A DNA stretch of 64,000 bases from JAGPCK01 sp041675505 (GTDB lineage Bacteria; Bacteroidota; Bacteroidia; UKL13-3): NCBI GenBank assembly GCA_041675505.1, contig JBAYTR010000006.1, positions 157,005 to 221,004 of the forward strand, written 5' to 3'. Both the position numbers and the translations under genes were made by a program. Positions within the stretch are counted from its first letter, which is position 1. The number at the start of each line of letters is the position of its first letter. The notes beneath the pieces were generated by a model. The model was not told the DNA's origin and did no database searches. It saw only the letters and a list, made by a program, of their open reading frames with translations. Positions 50,049 to 59,435 of the stretch are shown one piece after another.

Positions 50049-53000
50049 TTAGCGAATCTTAACTATTCTAACTACTTGTTTGAATCCACCTTGGTTAACC
50101 TCAGCAAAGTAGATACCCTGCGGAAGTGATGATCCAACTTCGAACTCCACATTGCTCTTCATGTTGTTCAGTTGTTCCATTCTTTGGCCACTGGCTGAAT
50201 AAACAACTACAGTTACAGGCTCATTGCTGTCGCTCTCTACTATAAAGTTGAATTTATCTGCTGATGGGTTAGGATAAACTACCAAGTGAGCATCGTTACC
50301 GAAAGTGAATAACTCACCTTCTGCTGCTGTTTCACCTTTCAGGTTACCACAAGTAACATTACATGCTCCCAAACGGTCACCGGCATGGTTACCTAAGTGA
50401 GCAGGAACAGCACTGATGCTGATATTTAATGTTTGCGGGTTGTTAGGATTGCCCGGAGGTACGTGGCACAGGTATACTTTAGGATTGTTAGCACTTCCAC
50501 CGCTGGCACGTGCATCTATTACACACATTACTATGCTGGCTGATGAAGTACATCCGTAGTTGTTGGTTACCGTTACTGTTTTGGTATAATTACCTTGTGC
50601 AGTTGGTGTGAACAAAGTTGACTGGCAGTTGGTGCAGCTCAGGTTAGAAGCGGTTGACCAGCTGTAGCTGAATGAAGAACCACCTGTAGCACTGGTGCTG
50701 TTTAACGTTGCACTTTGCGGACCATATCCCAGGTAAATGGTAGTTGGTACACCACCGGTATACGTGTTGTTAGAAGGTGTAGCTGATACAGTTGTAGTAG
50801 AAGGAATGATACCTACCACATTTACTGTAGCAGTAGCGGTTGAAGTATTTCCGTTTACGTCTGTTACGGTTAAGGTAACAGTGTTGTTACCAATGTTTGA
50901 ACAAGTAAAGCTGTTAGGTGAAACACTCATGCTGGCAATACCGCAAGCATCAGATGAACCGTTGTTTACCTGTGCTGCTGTAACACCTGCGGTGCCGTTA
51001 GCTAAGGTAACAGTTACATTTTGTGCTACTGCATTAGGAGCTACATTATCTACCACAGTTACAGTGGCGGTTCCTGTGTTGCTGTTGCCATTGTTATCTA
51101 CTACGGTTAAAGTAACGGTGTTGTTACCAACATTGCTGCAATCAAAAGAAGTTTTGCTCAATGAAAGTGAAGCAACTCCGCAAGCATCAGCTGATCCGTT
51201 ATTGATATCAGCAGCTGTTATAGATGCAGCACCTGTATTGCTCAGGTAAATAGTTACGTTTTGTGTAGCTACACTTGGAACAGTGTTATCAACCACAGTT
51301 ACCACAGCAGTTTTTGTTGACGTGTTTCCGTTGTTGTCTACTACAGTTAAAGTTACTGTGTTAGCTCCAACGTTAGAACAATCAAAAGAGGTTTTGCTCA
51401 ATGAAAGTGAAGCAATACCGCAAGCATCTGATGAACCATTGTCGATATCAGCTACTGCAATAGAAGCTGAACCGCTGGCGCTCAGGTTGATGGTTACGTT
51501 TTGTGTAGTTACACTTGGTACAGTATTGTCAACCACAGTTACAGTGGCAGTAGCAGTTGAGCTGTTACCATTGTTATCAGTCACAGTTAAAGTTACTGTG
51601 TTGGCTCCAACATTAGAACAGTTGAAGCTGGTTTGGCTCATCGTACGTGAAGCGATACCACATGCATCGTTTGATCCGTTGTCAATAGCTGAAGCAGTAA
51701 CTGAAGCCGAACCGGAAGCATTTAAATATACAGTAACATTTTTAGCAAGAGCTACGGGCTTAATGGTATCTACAACAGTTACGATTGCTGTACCTGTTGA
51801 TACGTTTCCGTTAACATCCGTTACAATAAGTGTAACCGTATTGTTACCTACTTTACTGCAATTGAAGGTATTGGTAGAACCAGTACCTGTCCATTTTGCC
51901 TGAACGTATAGTCTTTTTACAGTTCCATTGCATGGGTCTCCGAAATTTCCATTAGTAGCAGCAATAGTTGCACTATTTTGATTTAAAGCGAGTGATTCAA
52001 CAAAAGATTTACTCGATGTTGAATGACACCATCCTTGAGTGAAGTTACCACAGCTTCCGTTTGGAGTACCATAGCTGGCAAAATCAATGCTGGTAATTGT
52101 TGCGCCTGAAGGAGCAGTAAGAGTTAAGCTTTGGTTCTCGGTAGCACTTCCGCAGATTGTACCGGTTTGGCTTAATGATAAGCCCACTGATCCGCAGTTG
52201 TCAGAACTTCCGTTGTCTATATCTGCAGCAGCAATAGAAGCTACGCCTGATGCATTAAGGTATATAGTACGGTTTTGAGTAACAACAGCCGGTTTGTTAG
52301 AGTCAATAACAGTCACTACAAAACTACATGAAGCATTTCCGCAGGTATTAGACGCTGAAATGGTTACTGTTGTTTGTCCCAGGTTAAATGCAGAACCACT
52401 TCCTGTACCTGAACCGGAACCTGTAGTTGCTCCGGAGAACGTGTAGCTTACAGTTGGTGAAGGCAAACCGTTAATTGTAGGTGAGTAGCTAAACACAGCG
52501 GTACAAGCAGTAGCACTGGTGTAAATTTGCTGATACTGTGTTTGAGGACAGCCTGAAATTGATGGTGCTGTGCAATTCAATTCACCACGAATGGCAAAGT
52601 CGTATGCTGCTTCATCACAATCGTTGTTGTTAACAGTAACTACTGCATTGCTCACGCTGATAATGCTTGAGCTGTAAGTTACAGTAAAGGTAGTTGAACT
52701 GTTAGCTGAAACTGTGGCAGGTAAAGTAATGCCACCTATAGTGAATTTTGAAGCGCCTGATCCGCTGATGTTGATGGAAGAAATGTTCAAATCTCCGCTA
52801 CCTGAATTGGCAATAGTGAAAGTGCTGGTAGCTGAACCTGATTGCCCCATATCTGTTCCGTCAGTAGTTGAAGGGCTGTTGTCTCCGTCATTGATTCCGT
52901 TGCTGTTTCCTGAAACAGCAATTTCTGAAGGAGTATTGTTCACCGTTACTGATGAAGAGTTAGCAGTACATCCGAAAAGGTCAATTACACTTACAGAATA

Positions 53001-55061
53001 ACTTCCTGTAGATGTTGCATTGTAAACCTGCTGGGTAGCACCTGAGATATTGTTACCGTTCAGTTTCCACTGGTAAATGCTGGAAGTAGTAGCGGTAAGC
53101 GTAGCTGTTCCGTTACACAATGAAGCAACGCCTGAAGGAGTGATGCTCACGGTTGGGTTGTTGTTTACTGTAACAGCCGTTGCTGATGAAGTGCCTGAAC
53201 AACCGCCTGCATTAGTTACTGCTACGGTGTAGTTACCTGTTTGGCTGGCTATATAAGTTTGGTTAGTAGCTCCGCTGATGGCTGTACCGTTCAGGTACCA
53301 TTGGTAAGTATCACCCAGATTAGCACTCATGCTAACGGTTTGTCCCTGACATACGGTTGTTTGTCCGGAAACAATGATAGCAGCTGGTGCTACGTTTACT
53401 GTAGCTGTACAAGTAGCCGTGTTATTGGCACGGTCAGTTACTTTAAGGGTTACGGTATTGGCACCTATGTTAGCACAGGTGAACGTAACTGAGGCGCTGT
53501 TGTTGATGAGCAATGAACCGATACCGCAAGCATCTGATGAACCATTGTCAATCATGGCTGCTGTGACTGTGGCAGTACCTGAAGGGCTTAAAGCAACAGT
53601 AATGTTTTTGCAAACTGCAGTTGGTGCTGTAACGTCATTCTGTGAACTCGTGTTACGGTGGAAACGGATAGTGTTGCTGTTGATACCGCTGGTAGCAATA
53701 TCAGGTACAAAGTCACCGTCAAGGTCACCGATAACAATACCACTTACTTCAGCCTGTGCAGAAGAAGTGTAATCTATTCTGGTGGCAAAACTGATAACAC
53801 CGGCTCCTGTAGAAGTATTTTTATATACAGAGAATACGTTTACTCCAAGAGATTTTACAACGATATCAGGGTATCCGTCACCGTCCACATCACCCACCTG
53901 AATACGGTAGTTGTTTACAGGAGCAGGAAGATTTACAGTAGTTGCAAAAGAGATATTTCCTACAACTGAAGTGTTTCTGAAAATTGCGGTATTGGTTGTG
54001 TTATTATAATTACAAGTAGTCAGGTCAATTTTACCATCTTTATCAAAATCTGCAACTTGGCAGCGGTAAGGATAGTTACCATTTGAACTCCAGTACTCAG
54101 GTGATTCTACAGAAATGGTAGCACTACCGGGAGTTGTTGTATTTCTGATGGAAACAGCTCTGTTGGCATTACCTTGTGAAGCAAGAATATCTGTTTTACC
54201 ATCACCGTCTACGTCTGCAACTTGAATACCGGTACAAGTAGTACCTACATAACCTGCATTTTGTCTTGCAGCAAAACTGAAAACACCAGGACCGGTACTG
54301 GTGTTCAAAGCCACCCACATGGTACCGCCATACTCACCTATAAGGTCAATTTTACCATCGTTGTTAATGTCACCGGCTGCAATCTGGTAGCTCGATACGC
54401 TGTTTGTTGAAGCAGCATACGCCAAGCCAATGTTGCCCGGACCTGTGCTGGTGTTTTTGTATACATAATAAGTAGTAGCAATGTCTTTTTTGCCATCACC
54501 ATCAAAGTCAGCTGAGTAAACCGATTGTGCATTACCTATGTGAATGTTGTAAGCACTAAAAGTAAGGTTACCCGGTGTACTGTTGTTTTTGGCAATTGTT
54601 ATTCCACCGTCATTTCTTGCAGATACTACATCCGGTTTACCGTCCAAATCCATATCCTGTGAAAGCATATTGTATGCTCCGTAACCGGAAAGGGTGAAAG
54701 CAGTATTTTGGTAAGTAGAAGCTGTAACAGGGGTTGGACAGAATATACCATTGAAAGATACAGCTGAATAAGCTGTTTTGCTACAGGCATTGGTTACAGA
54801 TATAGGGGCTGTACTTGCTCCTACCGGAACTGTAACGGTCAATGTTCCGAAAGATGCCGTTAAAACAGTGGCTTTGGTTGCACCAAAATAAACCACGTTA
54901 TTGGCCGGTGTAGTTTCAAAATATGCACCTGTAATGGTTACTGTACTTCCAATAAATCCGGTGTTCGGAGAAAAGGAGTTAATAACCGGTGCATTACACT
55001 GCGACATGGCCTGATAGCCAATCAGCAGCAATGCTGAAATAATAAATACTATTTTTTTCAT
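50049..55061 (-). CDS. giant T9SS-sorted adhesin-like protein with FG-GAP, HYR-type and SUEL-lectin modules
   Basis: 1670 residues. Signal peptide 1-20. An IPT/TIG domain (about 25-105) comes first. FG-GAP/VCBS repeats follow (about 115-470) with calcium-loop motifs such as ADFDGDGKKDI, DVDGDGKTDILAS and DVDGDGYPDIVV. Next come Ig-like, HYR-type repeats with the cue IDNGSSDACGIASLSLSKTS and CSNVGANTVTLTVVDNNGN, in strict 80-residue units towards the end. One repeat carries an inserted module with SIDFASYGTPNGSCG, GWCHSTSS, FGDPCNG and KRLYVQAKW, matching SUEL/rhamnose-binding lectins. A type A sorting domain ends it (HLVVYPNPSADKFNFIVESD). Likely a cell-surface adhesin. The small gene 55076 precedes it by 14 bases. 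Confidence 0.88.
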   Translation of the reverse strand: MKKIVFIISALLLIGYQAMSQCNAPVINSFSPNTGFIGSTVTITGAYFETTPANNVVYFGATKATVLTASFGTLTVTVPVGASTAPISVTNACSKTAYSAVSFNGIFCPTPVTASTYQNTAFTLSGYGAYNMLSQDMDLDGKPDVVSARNDGGITIAKNNSTPGNLTFSAYNIHIGNAQSVYSADFDGDGKKDIATTYYVYKNTSTGPGNIGLAYAASTNSVSSYQIAAGDINNDGKIDLIGEYGGTMWVALNTSTGPGVFSFAARQNAGYVGTTCTGIQVADVDGDGKTDILASQGNANRAVSIRNTTTPGSATISVESPEYWSSNGNYPYRCQVADFDKDGKIDLTTCNYNNTTNTAIFRNTSVVGNISFATTVNLPAPVNNYRIQVGDVDGDGYPDIVVKSLGVNVFSVYKNTSTGAGVISFATRIDYTSSAQAEVSGIVIGDLDGDFVPDIATSGINSNTIRFHRNTSSQNDVTAPTAVCKNITVALSPSGTATVTAAMIDNGSSDACGIGSLLINNSASVTFTCANIGANTVTLKVTDRANNTATCTATVNVAPAAIIVSGQTTVCQGQTVSMSANLGDTYQWYLNGTAISGATNQTYIASQTGNYTVAVTNAGGCSGTSSATAVTVNNNPTVSITPSGVASLCNGTATLTATTSSIYQWKLNGNNISGATQQVYNATSTGSYSVSVIDLFGCTANSSSVTVNNTPSEIAVSGNSNGINDGDNSPSTTDGTDMGQSGSATSTFTIANSGSGDLNISSINISGSGASKFTIGGITLPATVSANSSTTFTVTYSSSIISVSNAVVTVNNNDCDEAAYDFAIRGELNCTAPSISGCPQTQYQQIYTSATACTAVFSYSPTINGLPSPTVSYTFSGATTGSGSGTGSGSAFNLGQTTVTISASNTCGNASCSFVVTVIDSNKPAVVTQNRTIYLNASGVASIAAADIDNGSSDNCGSVGLSLSQTGTICGSATENQSLTLTAPSGATITSIDFASYGTPNGSCGNFTQGWCHSTSSKSFVESLALNQNSATIAATNGNFGDPCNGTVKRLYVQAKWTGTGSTNTFNCSKVGNNTVTLIVTDVNGNVSTGTAIVTVVDTIKPVALAKNVTVYLNASGSASVTASAIDNGSNDACGIASRTMSQTSFNCSNVGANTVTLTVTDNNGNSSTATATVTVVDNTVPSVTTQNVTINLSASGSASIAVADIDNGSSDACGIASLSLSKTSFDCSNVGANTVTLTVVDNNGNTSTKTAVVTVVDNTVPSVATQNVTIYLSNTGAASITAADINNGSADACGVASLSLSKTSFDCSNVGNNTVTLTVVDNNGNSNTGTATVTVVDNVAPNAVAQNVTVTLANGTAGVTAAQVNNGSSDACGIASMSVSPNSFTCSNIGNNTVTLTVTDVNGNTSTATATVNVVGIIPSTTTVSATPSNNTYTGGVPTTIYLGYGPQSATLNSTSATGGSSFSYSWSTASNLSCTNCQSTLFTPTAQGNYTKTVTVTNNYGCTSSASIVMCVIDARASGGSANNPKVYLCHVPPGNPNNPQTLNISISAVPAHLGNHAGDRLGACNVTCGNLKGETAAEGELFTFGNDAHLVVYPNPSADKFNFIVESDSNEPVTVVVYSASGQRMEQLNNMKSNVEFEVGSSLPQGIYFAEVNQGGFKQVVRIVKIR
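50821..51780. repeat. 240-bp tandem repeats (four units) within the giant adhesin gene
   Basis: Units begin at 50821, 51061, 51301 and 51541, exactly 240 bases apart, each encoding one 80-residue Ig/HYR-type module. A fifth unit begins at 51781 but is split by the lectin insertion (about 296 extra bases, ending near 52316). The units are highly alike at the base level, so recombination could change copy number. Confidence 0.85.
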
Positions 55062-55075
55062 GGGTTAGGGTTGTT

Positions 55076-55546
55076 TTAAAACGTAATGGTTACCGTAAGG
55101 TTAGAGGCAGTATAACCGGCAGGAACAGCAATTCTTAATGCACTGCTGTTGTTACAATCGGCTGTAGCCATCTCTCCTATTGCCAGCTGGTAGCTGCTAA
55201 CCTGAGCAGTAGTTGACTGGCTAGTTGCTACATCAGTGATAGTGACAGTAAAACTGGTAGTTTTTGTAACTGCATTTTCGTTGAACACGCGCAGGTGAAT
55301 TTGATCACCTGAAGTAGCAGTACATTTTACCACACGAAAAGATACATCAATGTGGTTAGTTTGATCTTCGCCTAAAATAAGCCAGTCTTTGTAAACTGTG
55401 TGAGGGTCTTGAGCGTTAGCTTCGGAGATACTGCTGAACATGGCAAAGCACGTAAACATAACGTACATGCCTAAATTCAACAGAAAACGCTGGGATACAC
55501 GCACAGGTGATTTCATCCTGCTGGTGTTAAGTTTAAGTGTTTTCAT
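55076..55546 (-). CDS. small secreted protein linked to the giant adhesin
   Basis: 156 residues. A long, positively charged N terminus precedes a hydrophobic signal segment (about 24-46, ending SEANAQ). The mature 110 residues are beta-rich (VKCTATSGDQIHLRVFNENA, YQLAIGEMATADCNNSSALR, TASNLTVTITF) with two cysteines. I do not recognise the family. It ends 14 bases before the adhesin start on the same strand, so it probably acts with the adhesin as chaperone, partner or regulator. Confidence 0.65.
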   Translation of the reverse strand: MKTLKLNTSRMKSPVRVSQRFLLNLGMYVMFTCFAMFSSISEANAQDPHTVYKDWLILGEDQTNHIDVSFRVVKCTATSGDQIHLRVFNENAVTKTTSFTVTITDVATSQSTTAQVSSYQLAIGEMATADCNNSSALRIAVPAGYTASNLTVTITF

Positions 55547-55746
55547 TTTTAGAATAAAGTTGTTTAAGGTTGTTTAGCTACAAGTTTACTCTACCAAATG
55601 TTAAGCAAAAAAGAATTGTGATGACCAACAACACCAATGTGATGGAATCAAACAATTTTGGATGAAACGCCAATATTCGGGGACGAATTAAAAATTCAGG
55701 GACGAACGGCATTTTCAAAAATGGGAGGAAATACGTGTGAAGGGGC

Positions 55747-56502
55747 TTAAAATTGCAAACCCATTTTGGAATACAAATCTTCTTTGTAGGTTTTGCTCAG
55801 CGGAATATTATCATCCTGCAAAATAACCTCATTGTTACCAATGCTCTTTATCACTAATCGGTTTACAATGTAACACCGGTGAGTTCTGATAAAGATTGAC
55901 TTGTCTAACTGCTGATAAAAATCATTCAGTGTGGTTCGGGAGAGGATTTTGGATTTATCGGTCAAATGTAAAGAGATGTAATTGGCATCACTCTCTATAT
56001 ACGCTATCTGATGTGTAAACAACTTGTGAAACCGATTACCATCTTTTAAAAAAATAACTCCCGGCTCTGTACCCTCTTTTTCCTCCTCCTCTATAAGCTC
56101 ATTGGTCACATGAGGGCTGCCAAATCCGTCATCCGATTGCATCAACGCAAGCTCAACACTTGAAAAAAGCTGTTCCTTGGTAAAAGGTTTGGTTAAAAAT
56201 CCGGCCGGTTTCAGGTCAGCCATTCTGTTCAACAGGTTCTTATCACTGAACGCTGAAATAAGAATGAATGGAATTTTAAAATTGCGTTTAATTAACCCGG
56301 CCAACTCAATACCGTCCAGCTGACCCTGTAAATTAATATCCAATATCACTAAATCCGGCTGCTGCGTTTCAATAATATCTATGGCCTCGCTGTATTTGCT
56401 CGCTGTTTTGGTGGTTTGATAATCCATAGCAGTAAGCATTCTGCGAATTGTTTCTGAAATAATAGGTTCATCTTCTACAATGGCAATCAAAGCCTTTCGC
56501 AT
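55747..56502 (-). CDS. LytTR-family response regulator
   Basis: 251 residues. Receiver domain (1-120): IAIVEDEPIISETIRRML, phospho-acceptor in PDLVILDINLQGQLDGIEL, and ISAFSDKNLL. A linker rich in Glu follows. The LytTR DNA-binding domain (about 150-245) has AYIESDANYISLHLTDKS and FIRTHRCYIVNRLVIKSI. No histidine kinase is adjacent, so it is an orphan in this window. It lies upstream of the adhesin pair in the same direction, separated by 200 bases of AT-rich DNA with no gene. Confidence 0.9.
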   Translation of the reverse strand: MRKALIAIVEDEPIISETIRRMLTAMDYQTTKTASKYSEAIDIIETQQPDLVILDINLQGQLDGIELAGLIKRNFKIPFILISAFSDKNLLNRMADLKPAGFLTKPFTKEQLFSSVELALMQSDDGFGSPHVTNELIEEEEKEGTEPGVIFLKDGNRFHKLFTHQIAYIESDANYISLHLTDKSKILSRTTLNDFYQQLDKSIFIRTHRCYIVNRLVIKSIGNNEVILQDDNIPLSKTYKEDLYSKMGLQF

Positions 56503-56717
56503 AGGGTCATTGTGTTTTAGGTGTGTTTTTAATTACACAACAAACGGGATTTCAATAAAGTTTAGGTTAATAGGCTGCGTAAAGATAAACGCAGGGAAGT
56601 GTTTCTGCAATTTTTTTTTATGTAAACATCACTTAGCACTGCATCTCAGCAGTTTCAAGTTATGAAAACTCTTTAGCATAGCGGTGTTTCAGGAGCAAGA
56701 ATCAACCTGCATCAGCA

Positions 56718-57635
56718 TCAGCGTCCGCCTCTGCGTCCACCGGTTTTTTTTCGACCACCTCCAGCGGATGATTTACCGCCTGAACTACGTGATTTGCTAC
56801 GGTGGCGTTGCTCAAGGGTTCCTTTTTTACCCTGAGCAGGTGCTTTACCCGTGTTACGCTGCGAAGGTTTCGATGATTTTGCACTTTTGGGTGTACTACT
56901 CTTTTTTACAGATTCTGATGAAGAATCGGCTACCAAAGCATAGATGGTATTTTTTTCCTGCTCGGTTAAATCTCTCCAATCGCCTAAAGGCAGCCCTTTT
57001 AACCCAATATTCATAATGCGCACCCGTTCCAGCTTAGTTACTTCATAGCCAAAATGCTCGCACATTCTGCGTATTTGCCTGTTTAACCCCTGAATGAGTG
57101 TAATGCGAAATATATTCACTCCCTCCTGCACCACTTTACATTTTTTGGTCATTACCCCCAACATGGGTACTCCGCTACTCATACCCTGAATAACTGCATC
57201 AGTAAGTGACTTGTTTACGGTAACCACGTATTCTTTTTCATGGTTATTACCTGCACGCAATATCTTATTCACCATATCTCCATCGTTGGTAAGAAATATG
57301 AGCCCCTGCGAATCTTTATCTAATCTCCCCACCGGAAATATGCGCTTGCTGTGGTTTACGTACTTAACAATATTGTCGCGTACACTTTCCTCTGTAGTAG
57401 AGGTAATGCCCGGAGGTTTATTCAAGGCAATAAAAATGGTTTCTTCTGCTTCACGCGGCTCCAGTTCAATACCGTTTACCCTTACCCGATCGCCACGTTT
57501 TACCTGATCTCCAATGCCTGCCCTACGCCCGTTAATAAACACATGCCCCTGCTCAATGTAGCGGTCGGCCTCTCGCCTGGAGCACAAACCACTCTCACTG
57601 ATAAATTTATTTAAACGCACCGGACCTTGTTGCAT
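56718..57635 (-). CDS. 23S rRNA pseudouridine synthase, RluF/RluB-type
   Basis: 305 residues. An N-terminal S4 RNA-binding domain ([20 protein letters not shown]) is followed by the synthase domain with the catalytic aspartate in [20 protein letters not shown], then [20 protein letters not shown]. The last 70 residues are a Lys/Ser/Arg/Gly-rich tail of low complexity ([30 protein letters not shown]) that likely binds RNA nonspecifically. It modifies large-subunit rRNA. RluF is the nearest match ([11 protein letters not shown]); RluB and RsuA are alternatives. Confidence 0.88.
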   Translation of the reverse strand: MQQGPVRLNKFISESGLCSRREADRYIEQGHVFINGRRAGIGDQVKRGDRVRVNGIELEPREAEETIFIALNKPPGITSTTEESVRDNIVKYVNHSKRIFPVGRLDKDSQGLIFLTNDGDMVNKILRAGNNHEKEYVVTVNKSLTDAVIQGMSSGVPMLGVMTKKCKVVQEGVNIFRITLIQGLNRQIRRMCEHFGYEVTKLERVRIMNIGLKGLPLGDWRDLTEQEKNTIYALVADSSSESVKKSSTPKSAKSSKPSQRNTGKAPAQGKKGTLEQRHRSKSRSSGGKSSAGGGRKKTGGRRGGR

Positions 57636-57724
57636 GGCGGCAAGTTAAGAAAAGTAGCAGGTTTTTGACACTCCGTGTATAAACTTCCCAAGCATACCAT
57701 GAGTTAACCGCTGGAAGTAATGCA

Positions 57725-58252
57725 CTATTTTTCAAGAATAGTCTTCAGAGTCAACAAACTTGTATCCATGTCCTTCGCCAGCATTTTTTCTATCATGGAA
57801 AGCATGATGTTCATCGGATATTTCATTGCACTGGCATTGCTCCAAGTCACTTTTGTTTGGTTATCTGACACTGATGCTGTATGCATGTTCGCATGGGCAA
57901 CGGATACAAAGGGGCGCACAAAACGAATTTCTGTTTCTATACCTTTCCCCTCATCTATGCCGGTAATTTCTTGCTCCCCTGCTCCCGCTTTTGTTCCGTT
58001 CCATCCGTAAATAAATCCAACCGTACCGTCTGTCCCTTTAAATTCTTTTTTCATTTCAGGATCCACCATTACCCACTTGTTAAAGTTGTCTTGATTTTTG
58101 AGTTGCTTCAGGTAGTCGAAAACTTTTTGCCGGGGTACGCTGATGATAATCTCACGATGTATATGATACTCCTTCCTGCTGAAAAGTGCCATGATTAAGA
58201 GCAAGGCTACAATGCCTGCCAATACAAGTAGTAGGGTGATTAAGATACTCAT
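57725..58252 (-). CDS. SRPBCC-family (polyketide cyclase-like) protein
   Basis: 175 residues. A single N-terminal membrane helix (about 1-24, LITLLLVLAGIVALLLIMAL) precedes an SRPBCC/START-like fold: HREIIISVPRQKVFDYLKQL, NFNKWVMVDPEMKKEFKGTD, and ITGIDEGKGIETEIRFVRPF. It is likely anchored in the inner membrane. These hydrophobic-pocket folds bind small lipids or cofactors; no ligand can be named. It lies alone between the pseudouridine synthase and the small-gene region. Confidence 0.8.
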   Translation of the reverse strand: MSILITLLLVLAGIVALLLIMALFSRKEYHIHREIIISVPRQKVFDYLKQLKNQDNFNKWVMVDPEMKKEFKGTDGTVGFIYGWNGTKAGAGEQEITGIDEGKGIETEIRFVRPFVSVAHANMHTASVSDNQTKVTWSNASAMKYPMNIMLSMIEKMLAKDMDTSLLTLKTILEK

Positions 58253-58372
58253 GGCTATTTTATTTTGAGTTAATTTTTGTCAGTCATTCTAAATTACTTC
58301 TCTTCATGTTTATATACTTCCACAACATATCTGCTGGTAAAAAACAAAAAAACTGTTACGCGCAGCTTGGAG

Positions 58373-58786
58373 CTAAATCAATGAAACCGTTAATTCTTGT
58401 GAGCCGTTTTTCCAAATACTGTTGCCTAAATCCATCAGTTTTTGTTTGTCGCTTTCTAGTACTCTTGCAAAAATATTACAAGCATCCAATCCTTTTCCTT
58501 CCCCGTAATATATACCAAAACAATTGGCTGTTTTGGTCCTTACCGGTTTTGAAGGACCAAATACCACCTCACCCGGTTCAGTAAAAACCGATGCATTTTC
58601 CTGAATAATATCGAGCGGTGGAACATCGTCTATCCAAATCTCCTGCCCTGAAACTCGGGCATGGTGAAAGGTGCGGGTAAATGGCAAAATACTTACAAAC
58701 GCTTTCGATGTGGATGGTGCAGTATCCTGGTAAAATTCAAATCTTATTTCTTGTTGGTCTTTAGTAGTAATCTTAAATCCTGTCAT
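58373..58786 (-). CDS. DUF3830/cyclophilin-like protein
   Basis: 137 residues. Cyclophilin-like pattern: FEFYQDTAPSTSKAFVSILP, FHHARVSGQEIWIDDVPPLD, then PGEVVFGPSKPVRTKTANCF and GIYYGEGKGLDACNIFARVL. The fold is a small beta barrel; peptidyl-prolyl activity is not established for the family. It is the first member, at the window's left, of the small-gene region set apart by repeat copies; repeat copy E6 (58842-58896) lies upstream of it. Confidence 0.75.
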   Translation of the reverse strand: MTGFKITTKDQQEIRFEFYQDTAPSTSKAFVSILPFTRTFHHARVSGQEIWIDDVPPLDIIQENASVFTEPGEVVFGPSKPVRTKTANCFGIYYGEGKGLDACNIFARVLESDKQKLMDLGNSIWKNGSQELTVSLI

Positions 58787-58841
58787 AGTTTATACTTTTT
58801 TACTTGTTAAATGGGTGTGCTGACTTTAAATATATCGTTTA

Positions 58842-58896
58842 AAAGTGCATCCACGCAATAGCGTAAAACTGGTGATAAAAAATGTGAAAAGCAAGC
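58842..58896. repeat. interspersed structured repeat, copy E6 (core only)
   Basis: Core AAAGTGCATCC, inner hairpin ACGC-AATA-GCGT, then GTAAAACTGGTGATAAAAA and GCAAGC. The inner stem differs in bases from other copies but keeps pairing. Clear outer arms were not found. It separates 58373-58786 from 58935-59288. Confidence 0.7.
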
Positions 58897-58934
58897 TAAA
58901 TTGAGTGGTTAGATGGGTGAATCCTGTGTTTTTG

Positions 58935-59288
58935 TTAATAAATAAACTTCTTAATAATTGAATCGGAAAGGATGCTTTTTTTTGCTTTATAATATTCACC
59001 ATTGTACCTAAAATATTCTGACCCACCATAAGACATAATTTGTATCGTGTCAGAAACTTTGACTAATTTAATTTCTATCCCAATTCCTTTCACCGGACCC
59101 TTAATTCTCTCAGCATTGATTATCTGTCCAATTATTTTTTCACTTATTACTTTGTTCTCCTCCATATTCAGATAATGTTTCATACCCATGCTAATACTAA
59201 TTACCCTGAATCCTTTAAATTCATCATTTGAATGTTGCTGACAGCTCGTCAATAAAACAGAAAGAAAACAAACTATAATTTTATTCAT
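58935..59288 (-). CDS. small lipoprotein of unknown function
   Basis: 117 residues from the ATG at 59288 (MNKIIVCFLSVLLTSCQQHS); a start 8 codons upstream is possible. The lipobox is VLLTSC. The mature part has VISISMGMKHYLNMEENKVI and YGGSEYFRYNGEYYKAKKSI and no recognised domain. It is bounded on both sides by repeat copies E6 and E5. Confidence 0.65.
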   Translation of the reverse strand: MNKIIVCFLSVLLTSCQQHSNDEFKGFRVISISMGMKHYLNMEENKVISEKIIGQIINAERIKGPVKGIGIEIKLVKVSDTIQIMSYGGSEYFRYNGEYYKAKKSILSDSIIKKFIY

Positions 59289-59321
59289 TGTCAGTATGTT
59301 TTTTTTGAGCATATGCCACTA

Positions 59322-59414
59322 ACCTCAAAGTATAAAAAAACCACTCTCATTTTGTAGGGTAAAACTGGTGATAAAAAGAATAAATGCAAGCAGAAAGTCC
59401 TTGATTTTAGGTTA
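59322..59414. repeat. interspersed structured repeat, copy E5
   Basis: 93 bases with outer arms TAACCT / AGGTTA, core AAAGTATAAAAAAACCACT, TTTGTAGGGTAAAACTGGTGATA and AAATGCAAG. It lies between the stop of the TPR gene (59436) and the start of 58935-59288. Confidence 0.85.
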
Positions 59415-59435
59415 AGGATAGCTGGGGTCAGCTGT

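Noticed and set aside
50737..53772. Long open frames on the plus strand across the giant adhesin gene
   Set aside because: They are antisense shadows produced by the repetitive Thr/Val/Asn-rich codons; no starts, signals or domains support them.
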